Assembly: GCA_040753495.1 (NCBI GenBank)
Contig: JBFMEF010000042.1
Location: 1-32,051 of the forward strand
Reading direction: 5' to 3'
Length of the DNA stretch: 32,051 bases
Origin: Candidatus Zixiibacteriota bacterium
GTDB lineage: Bacteria; Zixibacteria; MSB-5A5; GN15; PGXB01
Made by a program: the position numbers and the translations under genes. Of the stretch, positions 16,603 through 23,832 are shown piece by piece (within the stretch, counting starts at the first letter, position 1; each line of letters begins with the position of its first letter). The notes below the pieces were generated by a model. The model saw nothing but the letters and a program-made list of their open reading frames with translations. It searched no databases and had not been told where the DNA came from.

Positions 16603-16926
16603 CTAAGCGTCCGAATCAGTCAAGAACGCGCTGATATGGGGACGGGAAGGGGCTCGACGCAGCAAATCTCTCAGGTCCATAAACGGTAATAGCGGAGCTT
16701 GAGACTCCGCCTCTTCCCTCACTGCCTTAATTTCCTCCTCGGATTTGCCATGAGCCCGGAGAGCGCGCTCAATGGAGAGAAGAATATCATTTCGGATAAA
16801 CATCGGGTCTTTACGGGCAATTATCGGAATATGCTTTCCCCATGTCCCGCATAAGACCGGGTCGGTTTTGGTGATGATGGTGACATAGAGCCACCAGAGA
16901 TGCAACGATGGTAAATTAATCGGCAT
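16603..16926 (-). CDS. Unknown small protein upstream of portal
   Basis: 107 aa. The ATG at 16926 is chosen because GAGGA lies 8 bases upstream and because the longer frame would start within the terminator hairpin. The N-terminal third is aromatic and hydrophobic (LPSLHLWWLYVTIITK, residues 5-20) and could be a beta strand pair or a weak membrane segment. The rest is helical and charged (SIERALRAHGKSEEEIKAVR, then FMDLRDLLRRAPSRP). It is the first gene after the intrinsic terminator and is followed by the AT-rich leader of the portal gene. No family was recognised. It could be a small head-assembly or regulatory factor, but nothing in the sequence shows that. Confidence 0.6.
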   Translation of the reverse strand: MPINLPSLHLWWLYVTIITKTDPVLCGTWGKHIPIIARKDPMFIRNDILLSIERALRAHGKSEEEIKAVREEAESQAPLLPFMDLRDLLRRAPSRPHISAFLTDSDA

Positions 16927-16952
16927 AAGAGTTTTCCTCGTTTCTTCTTGGC

Positions 16953-17000
16953 CGCAAGAAAAGCCCCCTGCTTCTACCGACCAGGCGGAATCAGGGGGGC
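16953..17000 (-). terminator. Rho-independent terminator, possibly part of an attenuator
   Basis: On the minus strand, GCCCCCCTG (17000-16992) pairs with CAGGGGGC (16970-16963). The stem continues after one A/G mismatch with TTC/GAA, leaving a 13-base loop. TTTTCTT follows immediately at 16962-16956. This is a strong intrinsic terminator placed after the methyltransferase and terminase genes and before the portal block. A CCGCCT in the loop can alternatively pair with an AGGCGG at 17026-17021, which would compete with the terminator. Confidence 0.6.
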
Positions 17001-17016
17001 GTTTAGGCAATTAGGC

Positions 17017-17033
17017 TCCCGCCTTACGCGGGA
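17017..17033 (-). other. Short hairpin upstream of the terminator
   Basis: TCCCGC and GCGGGA (minus strand, 17033-17028 and 17022-17017) are perfect 6-bp arms around a 5-base loop. The downstream arm overlaps the AGGCGG that can pair with the terminator loop, so the two structures are mutually exclusive. A strong but apparently unused ribosome-site sequence, AAAAGGAGGT, lies about 50 bases upstream near 17090-17081. No start codon follows it at a useful distance. Confidence 0.35.
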
Positions 17034-17095
17034 CTCGTCTCGTCGAAAAATTGGTTTGGGCTGACTAAGCTGTCTGTGCGTTACCTCCTTTTGTT

Positions 17096-17719
17096 TTAAG
17101 TTTTCCGTTTCTGGTGGTTGATATTATCCTCGAGGACTAAAGCTCCAATATTCCCCATCTCTTCCCATTGACCGAGCGGCTTGACCTCGCTTAAGAATCT
17201 CCCGACGGTATCCCAAAGAACATCATGGAAGACGATTATCGCCGGCCGCTCCAGAAGCGGCGCCCAGAGTTCAAAATCCTGTTTTACCGACTGATATTTG
17301 TGGTCGCCGTCGATGAAGAGAAAATCAAAATTCTTATTCGGCAGGATAGACCGCTTGAATTCCTCCACCGCTTTTTCGGAGCGCTTCCGCAGAATGGTCA
17401 ACCGGTCAAACAGCCCGAAAGTCATCAGATTCCGCTTGAACTCCGGAAAAACATTTATCCCGAAATACTCCGGAATATCGCAGTCCATCCAGCTGTCGAC
17501 GACGACGAAGGGGAGTCCGCGGCGCTTGGCGGTGTCGGCTAGATAGACGGTGCTTCTCCCCTTCCAGGCGCCGATTTCAATCAGTCCGTGCTTCGCCATG
17601 GAAGCGTATCTGACCAGAAAATCGGTCTGTTGCGGTATGTCGACATACGACTCGATATTTTTAGCCAGCGGGTCAATTTCGGTGCGTAGATGCTCGATGG
17701 TCTCAGGGTTAAGCGGCAT
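17096..17719 (-). CDS. Class I SAM-dependent methyltransferase (Methyltransf_24-like)
   Basis: 207 aa. The ATG at 17719 has GAGGAG 8 bases upstream and lies 2 bases after the terminase stop. Motif I is GLIEIGAWKGRSTVYLA (about 45-61), where E48 and the G50-x-x-x-G54 turn hold SAM. FDFLFIDGDHKYQSVKQD (131-148) with D137, D139 and H140 is the post-II motif typical of the Methyltransf_24 family, and IIVFHDV (161-167) follows. Members of this family methylate small molecules or sugars, often next to glycosyltransferases; DNA methylation motifs (NPPY-like) are absent. In this genome it is co-transcribed with terminase and ends just before the terminator. Its substrate cannot be told from sequence. 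Confidence 0.85.
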   Translation of the reverse strand: MPLNPETIEHLRTEIDPLAKNIESYVDIPQQTDFLVRYASMAKHGLIEIGAWKGRSTVYLADTAKRRGLPFVVVDSWMDCDIPEYFGINVFPEFKRNLMTFGLFDRLTILRKRSEKAVEEFKRSILPNKNFDFLFIDGDHKYQSVKQDFELWAPLLERPAIIVFHDVLWDTVGRFLSEVKPLGQWEEMGNIGALVLEDNINHQKRKT

Positions 17720-17721
17720 AG

Positions 17722-19170
17722 TTAAATCTCCTCGATTATCGGTTCTCCGGTATCATCGCGATAGCGCATCTGAATTTTCTTGGGGGCTCCTGATTGAAAT
17801 CGTTTCGCCCACTCTTTGACTTCGGTCAGGGCGTAAACAATCGCGTCCACCAGGTCGTCATGGAAGGTTCCTTCGCCCGTGAACATCTGCATTTGCGTCA
17901 TCAGTTCCAATTGCTTACGGTCGGCGTAATTGAAATGGACTTTCTTCCGCTGCACCAGTCCCTGAACCTTATGCGCCCGCATGACCTTGTCATGGATTGG
18001 CTTGACCTGTTTTAAGTTTAGGCTGGTTGAGTAGAGTTTTTCCTTATCCTTGATTTCGGTGATGATGGCGTCTTCGTTTGGCTCTTTGCAGCGCGATTCG
18101 ACGATGGTTTTGTTCTGGTCGTATTTGTCTTTGACAACGAATAGTTGGTCAACCGCTTCCTTTGTTGTCCAGTGGTTATTCTCGGCATTCAGAACATAGA
18201 CATCAGGGTCGCTGCCGTGCGTAGCGAGCACGGTCACTATCGCCGTATAGTCAGCCTGGCTGTTCTTGCTCTCTGCCGGGTCTATGGCCGTAACGATGTA
18301 GTGATTATTCCGGAGCACCTCGCGGTAGGCCGCGCTATCCGGCTCGTATTTGGCAAACCACTCTTCGCGAAAGACAGGATTGCCGGGGACCAACGGCCGA
18401 AGAAGATACTCGGCATTGTAGGCGTCCATTCCGATTTCGTTCCTGCGAAACTCGAGGAACTCGTCAGGGAACTGTTGCGGCCAGACCGATTTTCCAGAGC
18501 CGACCGGATGCTCCGCGGGAAATCCAAGGTAGGTGTACCCGGGGAGTTTCTTGATTTTCGAGAGAAGCGATAAAGGCGACATTCCCGTGCCGATAAAAAT
18601 CAAACGCTGGTCTTTGAGTAGGACCGGAAGGACATCGTCAAAGAGCCAGGCTTCGTCCGATTTGAGCACCGCTTCGCTGCGCATATCCCGGATATCCTGA
18701 GGGTCGTCGACTATCACAGAGCCGCGACTGCCTCGAACGGAGGCGCCCTTTCCACGCGAATAAAAGTCACAGCGGCTGCCGTCGGCACGGATAACCTGGA
18801 GATGGTCTTGCCCCCAGTGGTCGCCGCGGCGAAACTGGTAATCATGCTTGAGAAGGGAATTCTCTTCGAACTCGCGCTGCATAAGCTGCATCCACTTTGT
18901 GGCGATACCGGTCGGACCTCCTGAAGCCGAAAGAAGCTGCACCTCTGGCACCTGCGTCTCACAGATGAGATAAGCCGGGTAAATGCGGCAGGCGATTGAG
19001 GACTTGGCCAATCCACGGAAGCCCTCGATGACGATTCGGGTGAGGCTGTCGTCATAGAGGGCGGCATAGATTTCCCGGTGCGCCTTCGGGACCGGCGCGG
19101 TAAGAAGCGGACTGAAATACTGCGCCGCGAAAAGCTCGATTGGATTGAGGTCGAAATTGCGGTTAATCAC
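17722..19170 (-). CDS. terL: Terminase large subunit (DNA packaging ATPase-nuclease)
   Basis: 482 aa from a GTG at 19170, which overlaps the small-subunit stop as GTGA. The ATPase half has an adapted Walker A (IEGFRGLAKSSIA, K56) and Walker B SVIVDDPQDIRD (D155, D156). IFIGTGMSP (about 191-199) is the coupling motif. The RNase H-like nuclease half has VTAIDPAESKNSQADYTAIV (D297 as first acidic residue) and a late FHDDLVDAIVYAL near residue 450 as the last acidic cluster. Both catalytic centres look intact. The protein cleaves and translocates DNA into the procapsid through the portal. The length and motif set fit podovirus/T7-like large terminases. Confidence 0.92.
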   Translation of the reverse strand: MINRNFDLNPIELFAAQYFSPLLTAPVPKAHREIYAALYDDSLTRIVIEGFRGLAKSSIACRIYPAYLICETQVPEVQLLSASGGPTGIATKWMQLMQREFEENSLLKHDYQFRRGDHWGQDHLQVIRADGSRCDFYSRGKGASVRGSRGSVIVDDPQDIRDMRSEAVLKSDEAWLFDDVLPVLLKDQRLIFIGTGMSPLSLLSKIKKLPGYTYLGFPAEHPVGSGKSVWPQQFPDEFLEFRRNEIGMDAYNAEYLLRPLVPGNPVFREEWFAKYEPDSAAYREVLRNNHYIVTAIDPAESKNSQADYTAIVTVLATHGSDPDVYVLNAENNHWTTKEAVDQLFVVKDKYDQNKTIVESRCKEPNEDAIITEIKDKEKLYSTSLNLKQVKPIHDKVMRAHKVQGLVQRKKVHFNYADRKQLELMTQMQMFTGEGTFHDDLVDAIVYALTEVKEWAKRFQSGAPKKIQMRYRDDTGEPIIEEI

Positions 19171-19661
19171 TTCTCCCTAACCTCCCCAGGAATAATCTCT
19201 TTGACCTTCACGCCGAATTGCAAGAGGGCATTTCGAAGCGACAACACGCGTTGCTGCTGCAGCTCAACGAAATTCACATCGCCAGCGGGATTGTTGATTT
19301 CAATGCCGGACTGACGCGCAAGTATACCCATATTTTCCGCAAGACGAATCGCTAGTCGCAAGTCACCGCCGTCTTCTCGACCCCGTCCTGCCAGGTAACG
19401 CTCAAACACTTGCTCGACCTTCTTTAGGTAGTCGTAGTGGACTTTCCGCCATAATTTTCGGTATAGTGGACTGTTTTCCAGATAGGTCCGTAGCGTTTGT
19501 AAGTCATAATCGATGGTGCGTTTCGATAATCGAAGAGCGTCAGCAATAGCTCTTTTTGACATACCTGACATACGCAAGGCGTGCACCACAAGCTCGCGCT
19601 CATTGGGAACCGCGGGCTCCAGTTTCTTTTGCTGTTTAATTCCCTTCCGTTGTCTTGTCAC
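19167..19661 (-). CDS. terS: Terminase small subunit-like HTH protein
   Basis: 164 aa from a GTG at 19661 that overlaps the preceding stop as GTGA, the same coupling seen across this operon. A TTG nine bases further upstream is an alternative. Residues 20-65 form a helix-turn-helix (NERELVVHALRMSGMSKRAI, then DALRLSKRTIDYDLQTL). The middle is helical (YDYLKKVEQVFERYLAG). The C-terminus has LAENMGILARQSGIEI and a QQQ segment, as in small terminase subunits with an N-terminal DNA-binding domain and a helical oligomerisation part. It would recognise the packaging site and recruit TerL. Position directly before terL is the main support; a transcription regulator is the alternative. Confidence 0.75.
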   Translation of the reverse strand: MTRQRKGIKQQKKLEPAVPNERELVVHALRMSGMSKRAIADALRLSKRTIDYDLQTLRTYLENSPLYRKLWRKVHYDYLKKVEQVFERYLAGRGREDGGDLRLAIRLAENMGILARQSGIEINNPAGDVNFVELQQQRVLSLRNALLQFGVKVKEIIPGEVREK

Positions 19662-19870
19662 TCTGCGCAACTGTTTCCAACCCTTCGTAGTTTTATTTGT
19701 TTTCGCCGCTCGTAACGGGACAGATAGTGGACTAATGCTTCTCGGATGATAGAGGCCTTGCTTCGCTTTTCGTCGATGGAGCGCCTCACCAGTTTAGTAG
19801 AGATATCTGAAGACAGCTCCACGGTAAAGGCATAGCATTTCACACCATTCTGTCTGATCCTGGCGACCAT
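19658..19870 (-). CDS. Ribbon-helix-helix (CopG/Arc-like) DNA-binding protein
   Basis: 70 aa. The ATG at 19870 shares one base with the stop of the initiator gene (TAATG). Residues 13-50 show a beta strand (CYAFTVELSS) and two helices (ISTKLVRRSIDEK and SKASIIREALVHYLSRYE), the pattern of dimeric ribbon-helix-helix repressors. The basic tail (RRKQIKLRRVG) could contact DNA. It is placed between the replication and packaging genes and might control one of them or act as a partner in DNA packaging. No toxin gene is adjacent, so an antitoxin role is not suggested. Confidence 0.7.
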   Translation of the reverse strand: MVARIRQNGVKCYAFTVELSSDISTKLVRRSIDEKRSKASIIREALVHYLSRYERRKQIKLRRVGNSCAE

Positions 19871-20790
19871 TATTTTGCGTAAAGTTCCTGAAGTGTTTCT
19901 ATGGTTAATGGTCCTTTTTGGAGCCAGAGTTTATATTCTTCAACCCAGCGCGGATTATTTTTAATCGTTTTTGTTATAAAATTCACTGTTACTGGGCTTT
20001 TGGGTTGGGAGAACATCGCCCAATACATCGCCCGCTCTCGCTCTTTCCGCTCTACCTCGGTCAACTCCTCCCATGGTTTTTTGGGGGTTTGACACTCTAC
20101 TGAATCTTTCTGGTCAGTTGAAGTTGTTAGACCGGTAGGTTCGTTTTTTGGAATTGCTCTTTTTTGGTCATCTCCTTTGGGTTTTGAATTTGTATTAAGG
20201 GGAATCTTCCGAATCTTCAAGGATTCGGAGATTCCCTTATCTGAATCAGAATCAGAATCCAGATTCAGATTCAGATAGTCGGCATAGGGTATCACTAAAC
20301 CATATTTATTGACATAGACTTGCAAGACGAAACCAACAAAGAATGAAGGCAGAATGGGGCATTTACTCGGCATTAGTGTACCATTTCCGTACCATTTCGG
20401 CCTGTTTTTAACATACACCTCGCGGTATTCTTTAACCCTTTTTGACTCCTCAAAAATGCCGGAAAATCCCCATTTTTTTAGGAGCCTTACACAGCTCATC
20501 ATTTGTGATTTAGAGTACTTCCCTTTTGCCAGGGAGTAATACATCCCAGACACCCACCAAACATGACTTCGGTCGGCCGATATCTCAAGTTTTCCGATAC
20601 TCTCGAAATAGTCAACAATCCGCCGAAACCGGTCTGTTCTCATTCGGCATAATTGTGCCGATATTTTCTCACTTAAAGGACAAACTCCAGACATGTCTCG
20701 CTTATCCATAATTAACCGCGCCACCACCAATTCATCGGCACTTCGGTATTCATCTTCCTCCCAAAAACTCTCATACACTAGGTGCGGCAT
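19870..20790 (-). CDS. Putative replication initiator protein carrying the candidate origin
   Basis: 306 aa. The ATG at 20790 has GAGGAG about 8 bases upstream and lies 5 bases after the dnaB stop. Residues 15-110 look like a winged-helix/HTH domain (ADELVVARLIMD, EKISAQLCRMRTDRFRRIVDYF, VRLLKKWGF). A disordered acidic linker (LNLNLDSDSDSDK, 173-185, and on to about 245) follows. A helical C-terminal domain (WEELTEVERKERERAMYWAM, then KTIKNNPRWVEEYKLWL) could bind the helicase. This three-part design with an iteron-encoding linker parallels lambda O and P22 gp18-type initiators. Replication context comes from the adjacent helicase gene. The DnaD-like family is another possibility; sequence identity to known initiators was not tested. 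Confidence 0.65.
   Translation of the reverse strand: MPHLVYESFWEEDEYRSADELVVARLIMDKRDMSGVCPLSEKISAQLCRMRTDRFRRIVDYFESIGKLEISADRSHVWWVSGMYYSLAKGKYSKSQMMSCVRLLKKWGFSGIFEESKRVKEYREVYVKNRPKWYGNGTLMPSKCPILPSFFVGFVLQVYVNKYGLVIPYADYLNLNLDSDSDSDKGISESLKIRKIPLNTNSKPKGDDQKRAIPKNEPTGLTTSTDQKDSVECQTPKKPWEELTEVERKERERAMYWAMFSQPKSPVTVNFITKTIKNNPRWVEEYKLWLQKGPLTIETLQELYAK
20202..20272 (-). repeat. Iteron-like palindromic GAATC/GATTC array (candidate replication origin)
   Basis: Within 71 bases there are nine copies of the pentamer GAATC or its complement: at 20202, 20211, 20222, 20230, 20243, 20249, 20255, 20262 and 20268. They form two nested inverted repeats. One spans 20202-20234 around TTCAAG. The other spans 20239-20275, with arms of about 17 bases matching at 15 positions. 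The array lies inside the initiator gene and encodes its linker. Lambda-type origins are arranged this way, with initiator binding sites inside the initiator gene. Confidence 0.5.
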
Positions 20791-20795
20791 ATATA

Positions 20796-22178
20796 TTACT
20801 CCTCAAGAGCTCCCTCAAATCTCACATATTCCGGCACCCAAACGACCGGTACCTCCGCGGTTCTCCCGCCGCGATTTTTATCGACAATCAGGCAGCACTT
20901 GCGGTTGATTTTATCCCCGTCATGATGGATGAATATGACGACATCGGCGTCCTGCTCTATGGCGCCGGATTCGCGGAGGTCCGAAAGTCGGGGTTTTCGC
21001 CGCTTTTCACCCTTGTCAACATTCCGGTTAAGCTGGGCACAGAGTAGAACCGGCACGCGAAACTCCCTCGCTAAAAGCTTGAAAGAGCGCGTCATATTCG
21101 CCACATCCTGTTCACGGTTAGCTGACCTCTTGATGTTGTCGGGCGTTACTAAGGTGAGATAATCAATCGCTATTAGTCCAATTTTGCCTTTCCGGTCTTC
21201 TTCTTTGGCGATGGCCCGAATTTGCAATGGGGTCAATCCAGGTTGGTCACAGACCAGGAAATTTGAGCCCTCTTTACTGAGGTAGTCGCCCGCCAAGACA
21301 ACTTCAGACCAACGATTATCCTGGATGTTAATGTCGGAGATAAAACGTTGGCTGGAGACACGAGCGCGGCTGAGAAGCTGACGTAGGAATATTTCTTTGG
21401 CTTCCATTTCGAGACTAAAAAGAACGGTTTTCTGCTTTAGCCGTTGAGAGATATATTCGCAGAAGTTCAGAAGTAGGGCGCTTTTCCCTTCGCTCGGCCG
21501 GGCGGAGATAATAATAAGCTGTCCCGGGCGGAACCGCATAATTTTATTGAGGTCGTCAATATGAGTCTTAAATCCTAACTCTTTATTCCCTTGATTAACC
21601 TCGTCGAGTTCGCTTAAGAGGTCAGGTATAATGTCAGCCGCGCGGACAATTGTTGCCGTTTTGCCTGAGCTCGAAACAATATCTACCGCTTCTTGAATCA
21701 ATGGCGCCACGTCGGCCGGCTCGGTTCCGTATTCGTAAGCCTGTGCGATAATCTCATTGCCTCGTTCGACCAGCCGGCGCAGTTGGTATTTTTGAAGGAG
21801 AATTCCGATGTAATGCTTGATATGGGCGGTGGTGACGATACCGTCTATCAGGTCAATAAGATATATCCGGCCGCCGGCGATGTTGAGTAGCCCGTCGGCC
21901 TGAAGCTTTTCGGTGGTCATGGTTATATCGACGGGCTTACCCTCTTCATAGAGAGAGAGCATCGCCTGATAGATATATTGATGTGGGGGAGCGAAGAAGG
22001 CTTCCGGACCAGGGATCAGTGAGGCCGAGACGTTGATGGCATCCGGGTCCATCAGAATAGAGCCAAGAATCTGCTGTTCAGCGTCTATGGAGGCCGGGGG
22101 TGGACTCTGTGAAAAGTTTTGCCTTGAAGACCTCCTTGTCTTCCTTTCTTGCCGCATCCCTGCTGCTTTTGTTGTCAT
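20796..22178 (-). CDS. dnaB: Replicative DNA helicase, DnaB family
   Basis: 460 aa from the ATG at 22178; an in-frame TTG at 22202 would add eight residues, and neither has a clear ribosome site. The N-terminal domain is intact (ASIDAEQQILGSILMDPDA, then FFAPPHQYIYQAM). The RecA-like core begins with LGFKTHIDDLNKIM and RPGQLIIISARPSEGKSAL, where the Walker A is SEGKS instead of the more common MGKT. FSLEMEAKEIFLRQL, Walker B KIGLIAIDYLTLV, VLLCAQLNRNVDKG and SGAIEQDADVVIFIHHD cover the remaining DnaB motifs in order. It unwinds DNA at the fork as a hexamer. The next gene downstream is the putative initiator, which may load it. No loader or primase gene is visible. Confidence 0.93.
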   Translation of the reverse strand: MTTKAAGMRQERKTRRSSRQNFSQSPPPASIDAEQQILGSILMDPDAINVSASLIPGPEAFFAPPHQYIYQAMLSLYEEGKPVDITMTTEKLQADGLLNIAGGRIYLIDLIDGIVTTAHIKHYIGILLQKYQLRRLVERGNEIIAQAYEYGTEPADVAPLIQEAVDIVSSSGKTATIVRAADIIPDLLSELDEVNQGNKELGFKTHIDDLNKIMRFRPGQLIIISARPSEGKSALLLNFCEYISQRLKQKTVLFSLEMEAKEIFLRQLLSRARVSSQRFISDINIQDNRWSEVVLAGDYLSKEGSNFLVCDQPGLTPLQIRAIAKEEDRKGKIGLIAIDYLTLVTPDNIKRSANREQDVANMTRSFKLLAREFRVPVLLCAQLNRNVDKGEKRRKPRLSDLRESGAIEQDADVVIFIHHDGDKINRKCCLIVDKNRGGRTAEVPVVWVPEYVRFEGALEE

Positions 22179-22218
22179 GCCGCGATAGTCCGTTATTGCC
22201 AATAAGTGCTAATTTCTA

Positions 22219-22698
22219 CTAATTACTGTTTAGATTTTTTCTGCTCTTTATTTCACCACCAATGTCAAACCGAAGTAGAACCTGACCGATAAATCCGAGG
22301 GAAGCCGCCGTTCCGGGGTGCCGGCGAGCTCCTGCGGCAATTAGAAAATCGGTGCTTTGGTCTCGCAAAACCTTTTTAGTCAAAAGAACCTGAGCTCCTA
22401 TATAAGGTTCAAAATTCTGCCGGTCTAATCTAACGACCGGTCCAGTCAGCAGACTAAAACCTCTGCCGATAATCGATTCCACCTCCAGCATCACCGTTGA
22501 ATAGCTGGCGTTGCCTTCCAAGGAAAGAATAAGGTTCCCATGGTAATCGCGGGGGATAATCCACCGGACGGAACCGCCGGGCTCCCAGGTAGAACGGGAT
22601 GTTAGAGCTGAGTATCCTAGGATAAATTCCGACCCGCTTGACTGCGCCCGGGCTATTGCCGCGAGCAGAAGCAGACTAATGATTAGAAGCGTTTTCAT
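22219..22698 (-). CDS. Secreted beta-barrel-like outer membrane protein candidate
   Basis: 159 aa from the ATG at 22698, chosen because AGGAG lies 7 bases upstream and it begins a signal peptide: MKTLLIISLLLLAAIARA, then QSS. The longer frame from 22773 overlaps another gene and would bury the signal. The mature part alternates short amphipathic beta strands and turns (EFILGYSALTSR, GNLILSLEGNASYSTVMLEV, FSLLTGPVVRLD, FEPYIGAQVLLTKK, FLIAAGARRH, LGFIGQVLLRFDIGG), as in small outer membrane barrels. It sits among early small genes, away from the virion block. Phage-encoded outer membrane or periplasmic proteins can block receptors or DNA entry of rival phages. That role is inferred; only secretion and beta structure are read from sequence. 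Confidence 0.75.
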   Translation of the reverse strand: MKTLLIISLLLLAAIARAQSSGSEFILGYSALTSRSTWEPGGSVRWIIPRDYHGNLILSLEGNASYSTVMLEVESIIGRGFSLLTGPVVRLDRQNFEPYIGAQVLLTKKVLRDQSTDFLIAAGARRHPGTAASLGFIGQVLLRFDIGGEIKSRKNLNSN

Positions 22699-22993
22699 CG
22701 GGGGTCTCCTCTCTTTGGTCGCGCAAAAATTCATCAACCGTCTTCCCCCCTGTAATGTTGGGGTCAGAGCCAAAGCAATCTTCCAATTCTACCGGTTTGC
22801 ATGATGCCTTACGACTCTCATTTTCCTCTTTTCGCCCCCACTGCGCCGCCTCCTGCACGGCGAAATTGAAGATTTCTTCTATATTTTTAATCATTTCAGG
22901 ATTGAACTTGGATGGCAAATAAATGTATTCGTCTAATCGATTCATCCCCCTCTGCACAATCGCCGCCAGTTCGGGCGGTAGGTCATTGCTCAT
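22676..22993 (-). CDS. Small protein of a duplicated family (copy 1)
   Basis: 105 aa. The ATG at 22993 overlaps the previous stop as ATGA and has AAGGAGAGG upstream. Residues 5-60 contain LPPELAAIVQRGMNRLDEY, FNPEMIKNIEEIF and FAVQEAAQWGRKEE. The same segments occur in the protein encoded at 23832-24188, with matching DNA stretches of 28 and 20 bases. The C-terminal half (CKPVELEDCFGSDPNITGG) is different. The end of the gene overlaps the start of the beta-barrel gene by 23 bases. The shared segment is probably a small helical domain. No function was recognised. Confidence 0.7.
   Translation of the reverse strand: MSNDLPPELAAIVQRGMNRLDEYIYLPSKFNPEMIKNIEEIFNFAVQEAAQWGRKEENESRKASCKPVELEDCFGSDPNITGGKTVDEFLRDQREETPDENASNH
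22835..22862. repeat. 28-bp repeat shared with 24000-24027 (copy 1)
   Basis: The 28 bases here are identical to 24000-24027, both starting CCCCCACTGCGCC. In the minus-strand reading frames they encode the AVQEAAQWG segment of two paralogous small proteins. A second identical stretch of 20 bases lies at 22955-22974 and 24129-24148. The DNA-level identity implies a recent duplication or gene conversion. Confidence 0.7.
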
Positions 22994-23214
22994 CGGGAAC
23001 CTCTCCTTCCAGCCGGGCGAGACGGTCTATTATTGGAAGCCTCCTTCATATTCGCTATTTCTTGCCTCGTGAAGCGATACTTGTTGGGAACATTTATGAT
23101 GCAGAGGTCAGCGTAGGTCTTGAACATCTTGCCCAATTCACTCTCCGGCTGTTTATAGTGCAGGGTGTAGAGGAATTGAGCCGTCAGTCGTAGGGCTTCA
23201 ATTCTATTTGACAT
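22990..23214 (-). CDS. Unknown small protein
   Basis: 74 aa. The ATG at 23214 follows AAGGAGAGCGC. Residues 1-35 are helical (NRIEALRLTAQFLYTLHYKQ). A central YADLCIINVPNKYRFTRQEI follows, and the tail is basic and Arg/Pro-rich (NNRPSRPAGRRGSR). It overlaps the next gene by four bases, so translation is coupled. It resembles no family I can name; its neighbours are small accessory genes of the early region. Confidence 0.65.
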   Translation of the reverse strand: MSNRIEALRLTAQFLYTLHYKQPESELGKMFKTYADLCIINVPNKYRFTRQEIANMKEASNNRPSRPAGRRGSR

Positions 23215-23248
23215 CTTTGCGCTCTCCTTCCTTCCGCCTCTGGCGGGG

Positions 23249-23698
23249 TTATCCCTTCGGGTTCAATTTCCAAAACATTTTCGATGACTTTCTCAATTCG
23301 AGAACCCGCTTGAATATCTTCAATGGATTTTTACTTATCATCAAGTCTCGATAAAAGTTGATATGATTAGCTATCGCATCATCCCGCCATTGAATATCTT
23401 TTATCAACTCCCCAATGTATTGTTCATGCCCCTCGTAATACCAAGACTCGGCAATCTCCTTGAAATTGTTATACCATTCATCGGGAATGAAAAACCTGAC
23501 GACCTGGCCAGGCATATTGCCCGGTGTATTCTTGAAATCCATTGGACGATAGTCAACAGTGTAATGATTGGGTGGAGGAACCTCTCCCTCTATCATAGCA
23601 GTTGTTATTTGTAATGGATTGAATTTTGCTTCTCTATAGTAACACTGTTTCCAATCGAATTTCTCGAATCGAATAATGTAGGTTACTCTATCATTCAT
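23249..23698 (-). CDS. Unknown protein
   Basis: 149 aa. The ATG at 23698 has GGAG about 7 bases upstream and overlaps the preceding small gene as ATGA. The sequence is aromatic-rich and globular in appearance: YIIRFEKFDWKQCYYREAKF, VVRFFIPDEWYNNFKEIAES, then YIGELIKDIQWRDDAIANHI and a basic C-terminus (KIFKRVLELRKSSKMFWKL). No catalytic motif, signal peptide or membrane span is visible. It belongs to the early accessory block. No family was recognised. Confidence 0.7.
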   Translation of the reverse strand: MNDRVTYIIRFEKFDWKQCYYREAKFNPLQITTAMIEGEVPPPNHYTVDYRPMDFKNTPGNMPGQVVRFFIPDEWYNNFKEIAESWYYEGHEQYIGELIKDIQWRDDAIANHINFYRDLMISKNPLKIFKRVLELRKSSKMFWKLNPKG

Positions 23699-23832
23699 AT
23701 CATCACTCCCTGTCTTATTTTGTGTCCGCCGAACCGGACGTATTGGGCGTTGAGTTCGCCCGTCAGTATGCGGTTCACGCCCGCCCCTTGTTCAACTGTT
23801 CGCAGAAATCGGCAAAGATTCACGATTTGCAT
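23695..23832 (-). CDS. Small unknown ORF, 45 aa
   Basis: The ATG at 23832 shares one base with the upstream stop (TAATG), and AGGTGG lies just before it. Its stop at 23695-23697 overlaps the next gene as ATGA. The product begins MQIVNLCRFLRTVEQGAGVN and ends GGHKIRQGVMI. The coupled boundaries on both sides argue that this is a real gene and not chance. It is basic and has no visible membrane span. Its function is unknown. Confidence 0.6.
   Translation of the reverse strand: MQIVNLCRFLRTVEQGAGVNRILTGELNAQYVRFGGHKIRQGVMI

Noticed and set aside
22219-22773. Longer start for the beta-barrel protein
   Set aside because: Starting at 22773 would place 25 charged residues before a perfect signal peptide and overlap the previous gene by 98 bases. 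The start at 22698 has a good ribosome site.
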